Below are positions 32,388 through 44,306 of a stretch of DNA of 64,000 nt, piece by piece. Each line of letters opens with the position of its first letter. Position 1 is the first letter of the stretch. A program made the position numbers and the translations under genes. The notes under the pieces were generated by a model that did no database searches, was not told the origin of the DNA, and worked only from the letters and a program-made list of their open reading frames with translations. Source of the stretch: Pyrenophora tritici-repentis (lineage: Eukaryota > Ascomycota > Dothideomycetes > Pleosporales > Pleosporaceae); the NCBI RefSeq assembly GCF_003171515.1, contig NC_089399.1, positions 2,666,001 to 2,730,000 on the forward strand. The letters are read 5' to 3'.

Positions 32388-35300
32388 ATGGCGCCACGAC
32401 GCGCGGGACAGCCCTTTCGCCGAGTGGGCAAGAATGGCAACACATCGTATGGTCCGCGGAAACCACAAACAGTCGATGCCTCGTCGCTACGAAGCACAGA
32501 AGCCACATCGAATAATGAGAAAGTTGAATCCACACGCCTCGCCAACCGCATCGATGAGTCCATGGGCTTTGCACGCTTCGACTCGGGCAAGAAGAGAGTG
32601 GGGTGGCTCGTCAACATGCACTCGACCACTGTTGAGGATGGAGATGTTCCAGGTGGCAAGGCTGGTGTCGACTTCTACTTTATCGGCGAGGACGGCGACA
32701 CATTCAAAGCGACGCTCGAGTACGATCCATATTTCCTGTTGGCGGTGAAGAAGGGCAGAGAGCATGAGGTGGAGGAGTACTGTAAGCGGGCATATGAGGG
32801 GCTCATCAAGAACATAAAGACCATAGAGAAGGAGGACCTGAGCATGCCAAATCATCTTACTGGGTACCGGAGGAAATTCCTCCAACTCTCCTTCGCCAAC
32901 GTCAACGACCTGCTGGCTGTCAGGAAGGCGGTCAACCCCGTGGTCGAGAAGAACAAGAAGAATGTCAATGCCATGGACACCTACGCAGAGGTTGCAAAGT
33001 AAGTCTCACCCCTTCCTCTTGCATCAAGCATGCTAACACTATGTAGCGGCAATGGCGCTTTTGACTTCTTCGATAACGACGAATACGAATACGAGAAACG
33101 ATTTACGACTACTGTTGATGCCAGCGATTTCATTTTGGATATTCGGGAATACGATGTTCCCTACCACGTACGAGTAGCCATTGACAAGGACGTGCGAATT
33201 GGAAACTGGTATACTGTCGAGGCCAAGCATGGCGTAATATCAATCAAATGTATAGAGGACCGCCTCACGCCTGCCGATCCCGTCGTCATGGCGTACGATA
33301 TCGAAACGACAAAGTTACCACTCAAGTTCCCCGACGCTGCCATCGATCAGATCATGATGATATCATATATGATTGACGGCCAGGGTTTTCTAATCACCAA
33401 CCGCGAAATCGTATCAGAAGACATCCAGGATTTCGAATACACGCCGAAGCCGGAATACCAAGGTCCTTTTATGATCTTCAACGAGCCGGACGAGAAGGCC
33501 CTGCTGGAACGATTCTTTGAGCACATCAAGATAGCTAAGCCAACAGTCATAGTCACGTACAACGGAGACTTCTTCGATTGGCCATTCGTCGAAGCAAGGT
33601 CTAGTGTACAGGGCATCGACATGTACCAAGAGATTGGCTTCAGGAAGAACAGCGAGGACGTATATCAGTCGGACTACTGTGCGCATATGGATGCTTTCTG
33701 CTGGGTCAGCCGAGACAGTTATCTTCCACAAGGAAGTCGTGGTCTGAAAGCTGTCTGCTTGGCTAAGCTCGGCTACGACCCAGACGAACTCGACCCCGAG
33801 TTGATGACACCGTATGCTGCTGAGCGGCCCCAGACCCTTGCAGAGTACTCCGTTTCCGACGCTGTTGCGACTTACTATCTGTACATGAAATATGTGCACC
33901 CCTTCATCTTCGCTCTGTGTAAGATTCTCCCATTAGGTCCGGATGATGCGCTACGGAAGGGTACAGGTACCCTATGTGAGATGCTGTTGATGGTGCAGGC
34001 ATATCAAAAGGGCATCGTATTGCCTAACAAACATCAAGCACCGAAGGAAGCCTTTTGGGAAGGTCACCTACTGGAATCGGAGACCTATGTCGGAGGTCAC
34101 GTCGAGGCGCTGGAAGCTGGCGTGTTCAGAAGCGACATTGCCTATAACTTCGCTGTCGATCCTACGGCCATCGATGAATTACTGAACGATCTCGACGCGG
34201 CACTCAAGTTCAGCATCGAAGTGGAAGAGAAGAAGAAGATGGAGGATGTTACCAACTATGACGAGATCAAAGCTGAAATCGTCGAAAAGTTGTTGCAGCT
34301 CAGGGAAACGCCTAACCGCAGTGAACGACCGCTGATTTACCATTTGGATGTCGCATCTATGTACCCGAACATTATGACAACATATCGGTTACAACCAGAT
34401 TCTATGATCAATGAAGGCAACTGCGCAGCCTGCGACTTTAACCGCCCGGGCAAGACCTGCGATCGCCGGATGCCGTGGGCCTGGAGAGGTGAATACCTAC
34501 CTGCCAAGCGTGACGAATACAACATGGTTCGCAACGCCTTGGAAAACGAGCAGTTTCCGGGCAGGTTCCCCAATTCGCCAAAGCGCACCTTTCAAGACCT
34601 CTCGGCGGATGAACAGGCCACCTTGATCAGGAAACGTCTAACGGACTACTCCAAGAAGATTTACCACAAGGTGCACGACGCTACTACAATCGAACGCGAA
34701 GCCATCATCTGCCAGCGTGAGAACCCATTCTACGTTGACACCGTCAGTGGCTTCCGTGACCGCCGATACGACTTCAAGGGCAAGCAGAAGGTGTGGAAGG
34801 GAAAGACCGAGGCTTTGAAAGCAGCTGGCGCTCCTGCGAGCGAGATTGAGGACGCAAAGAAGATGATCATTCTGTTCGACTCTATGCAGTTGGCTCACAA
34901 AGTCATTCTGAACTCCTTCTACGGATACGTCATGCGAAAGGGATCTCGTTGGTACTCACTCGAAATGGCTGGTGTTACTTGCTTGACTGGTGCTCGTATC
35001 ATTCAGTTGGCTCGCTCTCTGGTAGAGCGCATTGGACGACCCCTAGAGCTGGATACTGACGGTATTTGGGCCATTTTACCTGCGACGTTCCCGGAAAACT
35101 TCTCTTTCAAACTCAGCAACGGCAAGAAACTGACCATCTCGTATCCCTGTACGATGTTGAACCACTTGGTTCACGCACAATATACCAATCACGACTACGA
35201 GACACTAGTAGACCCCGAGACGTTTCGTTACGAGAAACACAGCGACAACTCCATCTTCTTCGAAGTCGACGGCCCGTACAAGGCTATGATTCTCCCTACA

Positions 35301-38300
35301 TCGAAAGAGGAAGACAAGAACTTGAAGAAGCGCTATGCAGTTTTCAATCACGATGGCAGCTTGGCAGAGCTGAAGGGTTTCGAGGTCAAGCGTCGTGGTG
35401 AGTTGAAGCTCATCAAGAACTTCCAAGCCCAGATTTTCAAGTTCTTCTTGGAGGGTACAACGCTAGAAGAGACGTACGGTGCAGTTGCCAAGGTAGCGAA
35501 CCGATGGCTTGATATTCTGGACACTCGCGGCGCCACCTTGGCCGATGAAGAGCTGATTGATCTCATTGTTGAGAACAAGAACATGACGAAGACGCTGGAG
35601 GAATACGGAACGCAAAAGTCGACTGCCATTACGACTGCTAAGCGTCTTGCTGAATTTTTGGGCGAGCAGATGGTAAAAGACAAGGGCTTGAACTGCAAGT
35701 ACATCATCTCAAAGACGCCGCGAAACGCACCGGTCACTGAGCGTGCCGTTCCACTGGCAATTTTCTCAGCCGAAGAGTCAGTAAAACGATACTTCTTGAG
35801 GAAATGGTTACGCGAAGACCCTGGAGAGATGGACATTCGGACAATATTGGACTGGGACTACTACCGCGAGCGCCTGGCATCCGTCATTCAGAAGCTCATC
35901 ACCATTCCGGCAGCCTACCAGAAAGTTCGAAACCCTGTTCCTAGGGTACCGCACCCAGACTGGCTCAACCGCAGGATCCGGCAGAAGGAAGACAAGCTCC
36001 AACAGACCAAGATGACGGACATGTTCAGTAAGAAAGTGCTGACCAATGGTGACGCCAACGTCGCGAACAATAAGGGGTCTGGAGACTTGGAAGACTTTGG
36101 CTCTTCCAAGTTGACGCAGAATCAGTCGCAGATGAAGAAAGGTATCGTCACCAAGATGGTTGCGAAACGTAAGGAGCCCGAGCCGGCCGTACCCATTGTC
36201 GACCCATATGCAGCGCTACCTAAGGTCATGCCGAGCATTGACAAAGACTACTCCGGTTGGTTGATGTACCAGAAACAAAAGTGGAAGATTCAGAAAGAGG
36301 CACGGAAGCGAAGACGGCAGTTGTTCGGAGAGAAGGCCGTTGATTCGTCGGATGCGATTGGCACCTTCTTCAGGAACCAGGCTCAATCTCTGTACATCAG
36401 CACATGGCAGCTTGTACAACTACGACCGACGGAGACACCAGGAGAAGTCCGCGCTTTCGTGTTGATCGACAAGAAAATCCACGCCCTCAAGATTATCGTA
36501 CCACGACAACTATACCTCAACTTAAGAAGCGAGGATCTTCCTGATGTTTCTATTAGCGGGTGCTCGGTCGAAAAGGTCGTCAATCATACCTTGCCAAACG
36601 GACATCCTTCTATCCATCTTTTCAAGCTCCAGATGTCCGAGGAAACTTACGTCAACGAAGCAAAAACCATTTCGGCTCTCTTCAATCACTCTAGCGTCGA
36701 AGGTGTCTACGAGAAGCAGGTACCACTCAACATCCGGGCCATCCTTGAGCTCGGTAGCACATGTACATTCGATGAAACACAAAAGGGTGTTCTCGGGAAG
36801 GGTCTCGAGCAAGGTTTCGACCTATCTTCGCTGCACAAAGTACGAACCAAGGAGCCATACCTGGCTGAGGCGCCCTTCAACTACCTGTACCTCTACCATG
36901 TCAGTAGTGGAGACCGCAATATATATGCCATCTTCTCGACCTCTAAGAGTGATGCGCATATCATCATCCAGAATAAGTCAAAGGACTCTCAGGGTATGCC
37001 CAATGTGGATCGGATCTACCGCGATGCTCTGCAGCGACGGTTGGAAGACAACAACGGCGAGCCATGGCAAGCCATGATTGAGTACCAAGACGATATCCAC
37101 TTCAAGACTACAATGGTCACTACCAAGCGCAAGGCTCTACTGGAAATTGGGGACGTCATCAAGAGGATGAAGGCAGACGAATCTGGGCCGGTCATTGTCG
37201 TTATGCAATCACCAAACCACGCTCTTCTTTCACACGACGTACCTATCCTCAAGGATATGCCCATCCTACCACTCCATCCCGATGAGTCTGACAAGCAACT
37301 ACCGCCACTCGGTTGGCAAGCGTTCATTGCCAGACGGTTGGTAGGCCATTACCTTGATCTCGGATCCTGGGTTGCACATCTACTGGAGCTTGCCCGTTAC
37401 GGAGATGTCCCGCTCTGCAATCTCGAGAGCAACGACCCCCGCTTCCTCATTGATGTGGCGTATGCAAGACGCTTGCAGAAGGACCGAGTGATTCTATGGT
37501 GGTCTGGTCAGGCGAAGCCGGATCACGCTGGTTATGAGAAGGACGATGTCCTTGCACCTCTGGAAACGGTGGAGATGCCGTCCATCAACAACCCGGGTAC
37601 CTACTCGTCTGTATGCATCGACATCAATGTGCGCAATCTCGCCATCAACACTATCCTGTCATCGTCTCTAGTCAATGAGCTTAAGGGCGCAGACTCCGTT
37701 TCTTTCAATCCTGCTCCGTCTTATGACTCTACAAACGATGGCTCCAATGTCTTTCACTCTGACAACGCCTTTGCAAGCGCGGGTATCACTGTTCTTAGAG
37801 AGATGGTAAAGGACTGGTGGGTTGAGGCTGTCCAAGCCAATCACGGTTTTAGTATGGCAGATGTGATGGTACAACACCTCGTCCGCTGGGTCAGCAGTCC
37901 AGGATCGTTCCTCTACGATCGTTCTCTGCACTATTACGTGCAAATGATGTCTAAGAAGACGCTACAACAACTGATGACGGACTTTAAGCGCGTAGGCTCA
38001 CACATCGTCTTCGCTAGTCCGAACCGCCTTCTGCTACAGACCACCAAAGCCGAAGTTGGCAACGCATACTCGTACAGTCAATACATTATCAAGACAATCA
38101 AGTTGAAGCCGCTGTTCCAGTTCATGGAGCTCGAAATCAAAGAGTACTGGGACTACCTAGTCTGGTACGATGAGTTCAACTACGGAGGCAAGGGCTGCAG
38201 CGAGGTGACGGAAGACGAGAACCAACCTGTCGAGAATATTATGTGCTGGCAGCTAGCACAGTTCTTGCCACCAAAGTTCCAGCCCACGTTCAACGACTGG

Positions 38301-39143
38301 GTCGTCGAGTTCATCGAGCTCATGCACGCGCGGAAACGCCCTCAGATCACAGAAGACGGCTCAACGCCGCGGGTCACTCAAATTCCACTGCGTCCGCTGA
38401 CCGTGGATCCGAACGAGCAAACACAGTTGCTTCCCAAGACGTTTACCAAGCCACTGTCAAAACAGATGAATGTGTTTGCCAAGAAGCAACACGCAGAGAT
38501 TCTGGACCCTCTCTTCGCATCCGATTACGTCTTCCCCGAACTCCCAGGCTCGCATCTCAAATTCAACAATGCAGTCCTGCAGCTCGTCAAAAGTATCATG
38601 CAAGTCCTCTCCCTCGACCGCGCCATATCTCTCGAAGCACGCGCGCTGCGAAAAGAGCTCCTCAACCTCTTCGACATCAAAGAGTTCAGCGCAGAAGCAA
38701 CCTTTGTAAACCCCAGCGCCGCCCTCGTAGTCCGAGGCGTCATCTGCGACGAATGCACCTCGTCTCGCGACCTAGACCTCTGCCGCGACTCCTCGCTGCT
38801 CCCCGTAGTCGTCTCCAACAATAGCGACGCCGCTCCCGTGCTGCCAAAGTGGAAATGCGACAACTGCGAATCCAGCTACGACAAACGCCGCATCGAAGAG
38901 CAACTCGTGGGCGAGGTCCAGAAAATGGTTCTCGAATGGTGCACACAGGATCTCAAATGCGCAAAATGTAAGAGACTACGGTCAAACGAGTTCATGGAAC
39001 ATTGTGCTTGTGCGGGCGAGTGGGTGGCAACGAAGAACAGGCAAGATATGAAGAAGAGGGCTATGGTATATGGGAACGTGGCGAAGTTTTATGCTCTGGG
39101 TATGTTGGAGGCTGTGGTGGAGGAGTGTTTAGAGGCCTTCTAG
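32388..39143 (+). CDS. POL2: DNA polymerase epsilon catalytic subunit
   Basis: Exons 32388-32998 and 33047-39143 give 2235 residues, the usual length for fungal Pol2. The 48-nt intron (GTAAGT...GCTAAC...TAG) reads YAEVA-NGNGAFDFF. Conserved sites: exonuclease motif Exo I YDIETT (about residue 287) and Exo II YNGDFFDWPF; polymerase motif A DVASMYPNIM (about 636), motif B HKVILNSFYGYVMRKGSRW and motif C ELDTDG (about 871); a PCNA-interacting-like QTKMTDMF (about 1190). The inactive second polymerase half follows, and the C-terminus carries two cysteine clusters: CDEC...CDNC (about 2104-2145) and CAKCK...CACAG (about 2174-2192), which bind the Dpb2 subunit. The protein is the leading-strand replicative polymerase with proofreading. 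All catalytic acidic residues appear intact. Confidence 0.97.
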
Positions 39144-39953
39144 AATAGCCCATGGGTGTTTTGTCGGATTTGGGGGTATCCCTTGAAAGGAAAAGGGCGG
39201 AATTACGGCGCACTTAGATGGCGGGATATCTGTTTTTGTTCAATCAAATCTTTAGTATCCTGTATATGCCATTCATGCATGCTTGCTTTAGCGTTTACAG
39301 CGACTAAGTGGGGGTTGGAGAAGAGAGGAGGGGCAATCATGCCACCCCTTGTTCCACTTCGCGTCTTGTTTATCCCGACGTCGCTTGATCAATCTACACT
39401 TCTTATCAGCCAGCCAGCAAGCAAAGAAAGGTCTTGGAACCTGCTAACCCCAGTCAATCAAATCAGCCCATGATAAGTCTGCCACTCGATGTATTTTACC
39501 GAGGATGAGCACATGTATGTATGACGGCGGTTTGAGGCGGGGTCGTGTCGGTCGGCTCGCGTCAATGTCGTCTGGGGATACGTGCGAGCACGCAATTCGG
39601 CCCAACTATTCGCAACGACCACCAAGACATGACGGCCACCCTGGACTTAAACGGGTTGCTGATAGCAGCAATGGGCGAGCGATCGAGATGAGGGGAATAA
39701 GACGAGTTGTGATTAATTGCGTAGTAGGCAAGGATCGGAGGGTACTGTGATTACGTATATATAGCTTCTGTGCCCATTCTGGTATACCTTTTGTGAACCA
39801 CTTGCTGCTGCTGCTGCTCCGACTCGAATTTGAAGCAAGATATCACACCACTTGCTTTTAAACTCCTCAATTACATACTTCCTAGAGAAGTCCTCCTCTT
39901 TCCTTCCTGCAGCAAGTTGTTCTTGTTCTAGTATCTTGACCCCATCATCCACA
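39144..39953. other. Intergenic region between POL2 and the TauD-family gene
   Basis: An 810-bp segment with the POL2 3' end and the promoter of the downstream dioxygenase gene. A TATA element lies at 39756-39763 and a (GCT)5 run at about 39804-39818. Short plus-strand frames lack domains. No gene is supported. Confidence 0.5.
39756..39763 (+). promoter_or_regulatory. TATA box of the TauD-family gene
   Basis: The sequence TATATATA lies 198 bp upstream of the start codon at 39954, with a CT-rich leader in between. Position and sequence fit a core promoter. Confidence 0.5.
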
Positions 39954-41266
39954 ATGGCACCAGCGCTCACAGCCCCCGCGCCAGCACCACCACACACCCT
40001 CTCCGCACCCACAAAAGCGCCCAAATCAATCTTCCCAGACGGAATACGCACATCCGGCCAACATGAACCCATCTACTCGCTGCTGCGCCCCTACTCTGAC
40101 TTCCCTGCCCAAATCACTGGTCCAACAGCATGGAGCAAAGCGGATTACAAGGACAACCCCGAGCGCTGGACCCACGTCTTCTCGTCGTCTGAAATCGCCG
40201 AGATAAGCGAGACAGCAGACCGCTTCATTGCATCTGGCATGCCGCTGACAGGTATAACAAAGGCGTTGTTCCCGCTCCCGCAATTCTCCCAATTCCTTGA
40301 TCCTTTGCGCCGCGAACTCATCGACGGCAAGGGCTTTATCCTGTTCAAGGGCCTGCCGGTGCAGGAATGGGGAAACAAGAAATCTGCTGTTGCGTACATG
40401 GGTTTGGGAACGTACTTAGGCTACTTTGTTAGTCAGAACAGCCGGGGCCATGTGTTGGGGCATGTCAAGGATTTGGGCGAAGATGCGAATGCGATCGATA
40501 AAGTGCGGATTTACCGAACGAACGCGCGGCAGTTTTTCCATGCCGATGATGCGGACTTGGTGGGGTTGCTGTGTGTGGCCAAGGCGCTGGAGGGCGGAGA
40601 GTCGGATTTGGTAAGTGTTTGGCTTAATCCTGCGGTGCGATAGTATTTACTGACTGTTATTCTAGGTCAGTAGCCATGAAGTCTGGAATGACCTGCAAAA
40701 GTACAATCCCGATGTAGCGGAGCTCCTCACACAGCCCATCTGGTACTTTGATCGCAAAGGAGAGACGAGCAAGGGGCAAAAGGAATGGATCAAGACCGCC
40801 GTGTTTTATCTTGAGACCGGCGATAATCCGAGGGTGTACAGCAAGTGAGTCTTCTGCTTCATCCAGTCCAACTCTTACAGACATGTAACTAACCATGCCC
40901 AGATGGGACCCCTACTATGTCCGCTCATTGACTCGGTTCTCTGACGCCGGCGCCATTCCACCCCTCTCGGATGCACAACAACGCGCCATCACCATTCTCG
41001 AAGAGACGTGCCAGAAGTTGGCTCTGCATATGATTCTAGAAGTAGGCGATATTCAGTTCCTCTCAAACAACCACGTCTTGCACGCAAGGACGGCGTACAA
41101 AGATTTTGCGCCGCCAGCACCCAGGAGACATTTGATGAGGTTATGGTTGAGCACACCAGAGGATGAGGGTGGTTGGAAATTGCCGTTCCACGATAGTAGA
41201 GAGAAGAAGCGAGGCGGGATTCAGGTCGACGATACAGCGCCGGTTGCCCCTGAGGATGCGGAATAA
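39954..41266 (+). CDS. TauD/TfdA-family Fe(II)/2-oxoglutarate dioxygenase
   Basis: Exons 39954-40610, 40666-40844 and 40903-41266 give 399 residues. Introns are 55 and 58 nt; the junctions read GGESDL-VSSHEVW and PRVYSK-WDPYYV. The ATG at 39954 (MAPALTAPAP) was chosen because the in-frame sequence above it is leader-like. The TauD fold is marked by GKGFILFKGLPV, the iron ligands H196 and D198 in FFHADDADLVGLLCV, GGESDLVSS, and the C-terminal HARTAYKDF with the third His and a 2-oxoglutarate-binding Arg in RRHLMRLW. Family members hydroxylate taurine, sulfonates, phenoxyacids or other small acids and release CO2 and succinate. Fungal paralogues are numerous and mostly of unknown substrate. No pathway neighbours help to narrow this down. 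Confidence 0.88.
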
Positions 41267-41634
41267 TGCGCTCGTTCCGAAGTCGTCCTGCGGTTCTGTA
41301 TATGTGAGTAGACATATTAGTATATAATGAAATGTTTCAAGACGAAAAAAAGGTATTCCACAGATGCTGCATTTCAATGTGGTATCATTTCTCTTTCGCA
41401 CTGCAACTCCTGCACGTCTTGATATGTTAAACAACGCGCATGTTGCTCCACTGCACATATGCAGCTATCCAACTGTGACTCCGTCGCGAATCACTTGTTG
41501 GTACCTGGTGTCCGTAATGTCCACCTCTTCAGATTTTTGTATGCCTCGTGTGCACTCCGGTCGTGTGGTAGTCTTCAGGTGCGTGTATGCGCGAAAACTC
41601 CTTGGTTTGTTTTCTCCCCGACCTCTCTTCACAT
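41267..41634. other. Convergent intergenic region
   Basis: A 368-bp gap between the 3' ends of the TauD-family gene (+) and SMD1 (-). No gene is seen. Confidence 0.5.
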
Positions 41635-42255
41635 CTAGAAACCGCGTCCACGTCCCCTGCCACCACCTCCTCGTCCGCGACCACCACCGCCACCGCGGCC
41701 TCGGCCACCTCCTCGACCTCCACCTCGACCGCCGCGGTCAGCACCACCGACTTCCTTCCTCGCCTTGTTCTTCGGCTTTGGTGCGTCATCAATGAGTAGT
41801 GTATCGAGCGGTAATGAGTCGGGTAAGATTATGTAGCGGATAGTTGAGCCACGCACAGTCATCGTGTCGAGCGCTACGGTGTCTCGAGACTTGGGGGTGT
41901 ACTTGACTGCTCGAAGTGCGACGTTCATGAGCGGCGAAACAGAGGTAATGGTACCGTTGACGATAGTGCCTATGTCCGTATAAGTTGTTGCACAAGACTT
42001 ACATTATCAAAACAGGGAATAGAAAGTCTGGGTTCAGCTTGCGCGCCCTACATGACAGGACTGGACCTGCTCAACCCCCAGTTCCATCGCGACAAATTGA
42101 AACTTCCCATAAAAGCACGCAGAAACTATGAGAATGGACTTACCATTCTTCAGCTCGACCGTGACCGTCTCATTCTGGCATTTCATAAGAAACCTGCGCG
42201 TCGTTAGCTGTTGTTCTGTGCGAATGGTAGGTCTGCTTTACCTGACGAGCTTCAT
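41635..42255 (-). CDS. SMD1: Small nuclear ribonucleoprotein SmD1
   Basis: There are three exons on the minus strand: 42255-42242 (14 nt), 42193-42144 (50 nt) and 41969-41635, giving 132 residues. The start [40 protein letters not shown] matches the Sm1 motif of SmD1, and the Sm2 part is [15 protein letters not shown]. The C-terminal ~35 residues are almost only Gly and Arg (GRG/RGG repeats), the usual target for symmetric arginine dimethylation. SmD1 is one of the seven Sm core proteins around U1, U2, U4 and U5 snRNAs. Intron 1 is 48 nt and intron 2 is 174 nt. The 14-nt first coding exon is notable. Confidence 0.95.
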
Positions 42256-42835
42256 GATTGCTTGTTTGACGACGTGCAACTTGCGACGTGCGACTGACGA
42301 TATGGCGTGTTTGAGTACTATATCGTGTGTACAGTGTACCTCGTCGTGGTGTTGCTGCAATGTGAGACAGACTCGCGGGGGAGCTTGGACATGGAAATTG
42401 CGATGGAGCTCAAGGCACCACGGGCCGCGGATTTTTCCGGGCATGGGTCACGTGCACGGTACCTTTACCTAAGGCTCCTAGGGGTCAGAACAGACACTAT
42501 AGGTATCTACAATAATACTGTTAGGTTTTGAGTCCTTTCTTATCTCCATATCGTTTCGCTAAATAGATAGCCGATTCGCCCATTTATAACATGCATACAC
42601 CTAGGTAACATGAAATACTTGACAGCGACAGCGTGGATAAATCTCTCGATTATGTTTCTAAGAGGCATATCTGGCGCCTAAAAAGATTTCTGTATACTAG
42701 GCTGTCAAGTATTGTGTGTCACCCAGGTGCATACATTGCTTCCAAATGTTCTTTCACTCTAGTATGACTACTCCTAGCACGAGGTAGAGGAGTTTCTCAT
42801 ATCAATCAAAAAAAACCTTGGGGCCATCGTTTGTC
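42256..42835. other. Intergenic region upstream of SMD1
   Basis: The 580 bp contain the SMD1 promoter and the 3' end of the kinase-like gene, both on the minus strand. The part 42500-42800 is AT-rich. No gene is seen. Confidence 0.5.
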
Positions 42836-43966
42836 TTATGTGCCGCTACCAAACTTGACTTCCATGTCCACGAGGGCTGTCTTCCCACCCATCTTCCTAA
42901 GCATTTCCATCGCCTGAATGCCCATTTCCTGCTCCAATTGCTGTGTCGTCGGTCTCTCACTTGAAAAGAAACTGAGACACTGCATCATCCAGTCATTTAG
43001 CTCGTCGCTGTATTCATGGTATTCCGGACCTATGCCTTGGGCGCGCTGCTCCTCCATGGACAGCCAAAGACCTCGCTGAGCAAGATCATCCTTGTTGAGA
43101 TTGATTGGGATGATGCGTCGAGGGGCATGAGCGTCGTAGTAGGAGTCTACGTTGTTGTATTGTCCAGCCAAGAACGGATGCTGATTGTTGTTGGCGCGAT
43201 ACTGTGCAGCAGCATAGGCCCTGCTGTGCTCGGTTGTCACTGGTGACTTTCCAGTCGCAAGGAAGTGTATACAGGCACCCAGTGCCCATACATCTGCGGC
43301 TGTGTTGTTGATGCCTTGCGTAGTATTCTCAGGTGGTTGCCACTTAAAGGTTCCATAGCGCGACCGTCGATTAGTCTGTCCATCCTCATAGACCGTAGCG
43401 CAGTCAAAGTCGTGCAGCTTGAATGAAGGATAAGTTGTCCCGTTGTTTACGACTAGAATGTTCATGGGCTTAATATCACAATGGATGATGCAGCCACGTT
43501 CATCTTGATCCGGACCAATCCGACCCTGGATAAAGGCTAGGGCTTGACTAATTTGCAAGAAAAATCGCCAGATGAAGCTCTCTGGTACTGGTTTCCGGTT
43601 CTTATTGTCAAATAGATGGAGTTTCCAGTACTTGAGATCACCCATCGGATAGTGTTGGAAGATAACAGTGCCATGTTCAGGATCGGGATCTGCGTGACTG
43701 TAGTAGATTGGTTTCACTACCCTATTGCACTCAGGCAGAAGGGCGAGGATAGTGACCTCTAGTGGTTGCGCACGCCCACCAACGTAGAGAACTTTCTTGA
43801 CGACCAGCAGCTTTGCATTCGTACGGCTAGCCATCAGCAATACCTTTTGTGTCATGGTTTGCTTGAGAGTCCAGGCGTTTGGTTTCCAAAGGAAGGTTCC
43901 CGCTGTTTGAGTACGTTTCTCACGTTTACCAGTGCCGATTGTGGCAGTTGCGTTCAGGTTGGTCAT
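42836..43966 (-). CDS. Divergent protein-kinase-like protein
   Basis: A single exon of 376 residues. The start was placed at Met 43966 (MTNLNATATIGTGKREKR). Kinase-fold landmarks are a lysine in KLLVVKKV (about 57), the catalytic loop IIHCDIKPMNIL (162-170, HCD for HRD), LHDFDCAT (186-188, DFD for DFG), GTFKWQPPE as activation-loop end, and ADVWALGACIHFLATG for the F helix. The catalytic Asp and the loop Asn are kept. The Gly-rich loop is not recognisable, and Gly of DFG is replaced by Asp. Inserts between these elements are long. The domain fills the whole protein. This resembles the lineage-specific kinase-like families common in filamentous ascomycetes. It may be active on an unknown target; which substrate is not inferable. 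Confidence 0.8.
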   Translation of the reverse strand: MTNLNATATIGTGKREKRTQTAGTFLWKPNAWTLKQTMTQKVLLMASRTNAKLLVVKKVLYVGGRAQPLEVTILALLPECNRVVKPIYYSHADPDPEHGTVIFQHYPMGDLKYWKLHLFDNKNRKPVPESFIWRFFLQISQALAFIQGRIGPDQDERGCIIHCDIKPMNILVVNNGTTYPSFKLHDFDCATVYEDGQTNRRSRYGTFKWQPPENTTQGINNTAADVWALGACIHFLATGKSPVTTEHSRAYAAAQYRANNNQHPFLAGQYNNVDSYYDAHAPRRIIPINLNKDDLAQRGLWLSMEEQRAQGIGPEYHEYSDELNDWMMQCLSFFSSERPTTQQLEQEMGIQAMEMLRKMGGKTALVDMEVKFGSGT

Positions 43967-44306
43967 TATTGCGCAAAGGTTGAGGGTGTAGAGATGGTTG
44001 GGATTTGTAGAAGGAGTTGAGAGCAAGAGCGATGTGGTGTAAGTGATATATGCGTACAGCACACACTAGTTTTCCGATCTGGGGCGCCAAGCACTCTAAG
44101 TACACGGTGAAAGAATATTCCTGTATTTGTCTCATACCTGCTGATCACTGCACACGGTGAGACCCTTTGCCCTTAGGCCCACAAAACCAACCAAGATCTC
44201 GACGTTTCGATCCTATAACTCTGTCACTTCTATCCATCAGCACCATTTATACAGCCAAATAATATGCCTCTATCCTATCGCTACCATATAGCCTACAACC
44301 TGTACC
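43967..44306. other. Intergenic region upstream of the kinase-like gene
   Basis: The 340 bp lie between the kinase-like start and the MTQ2 stop, both genes being on the minus strand. No coding sequence or RNA gene is seen. Confidence 0.5.
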
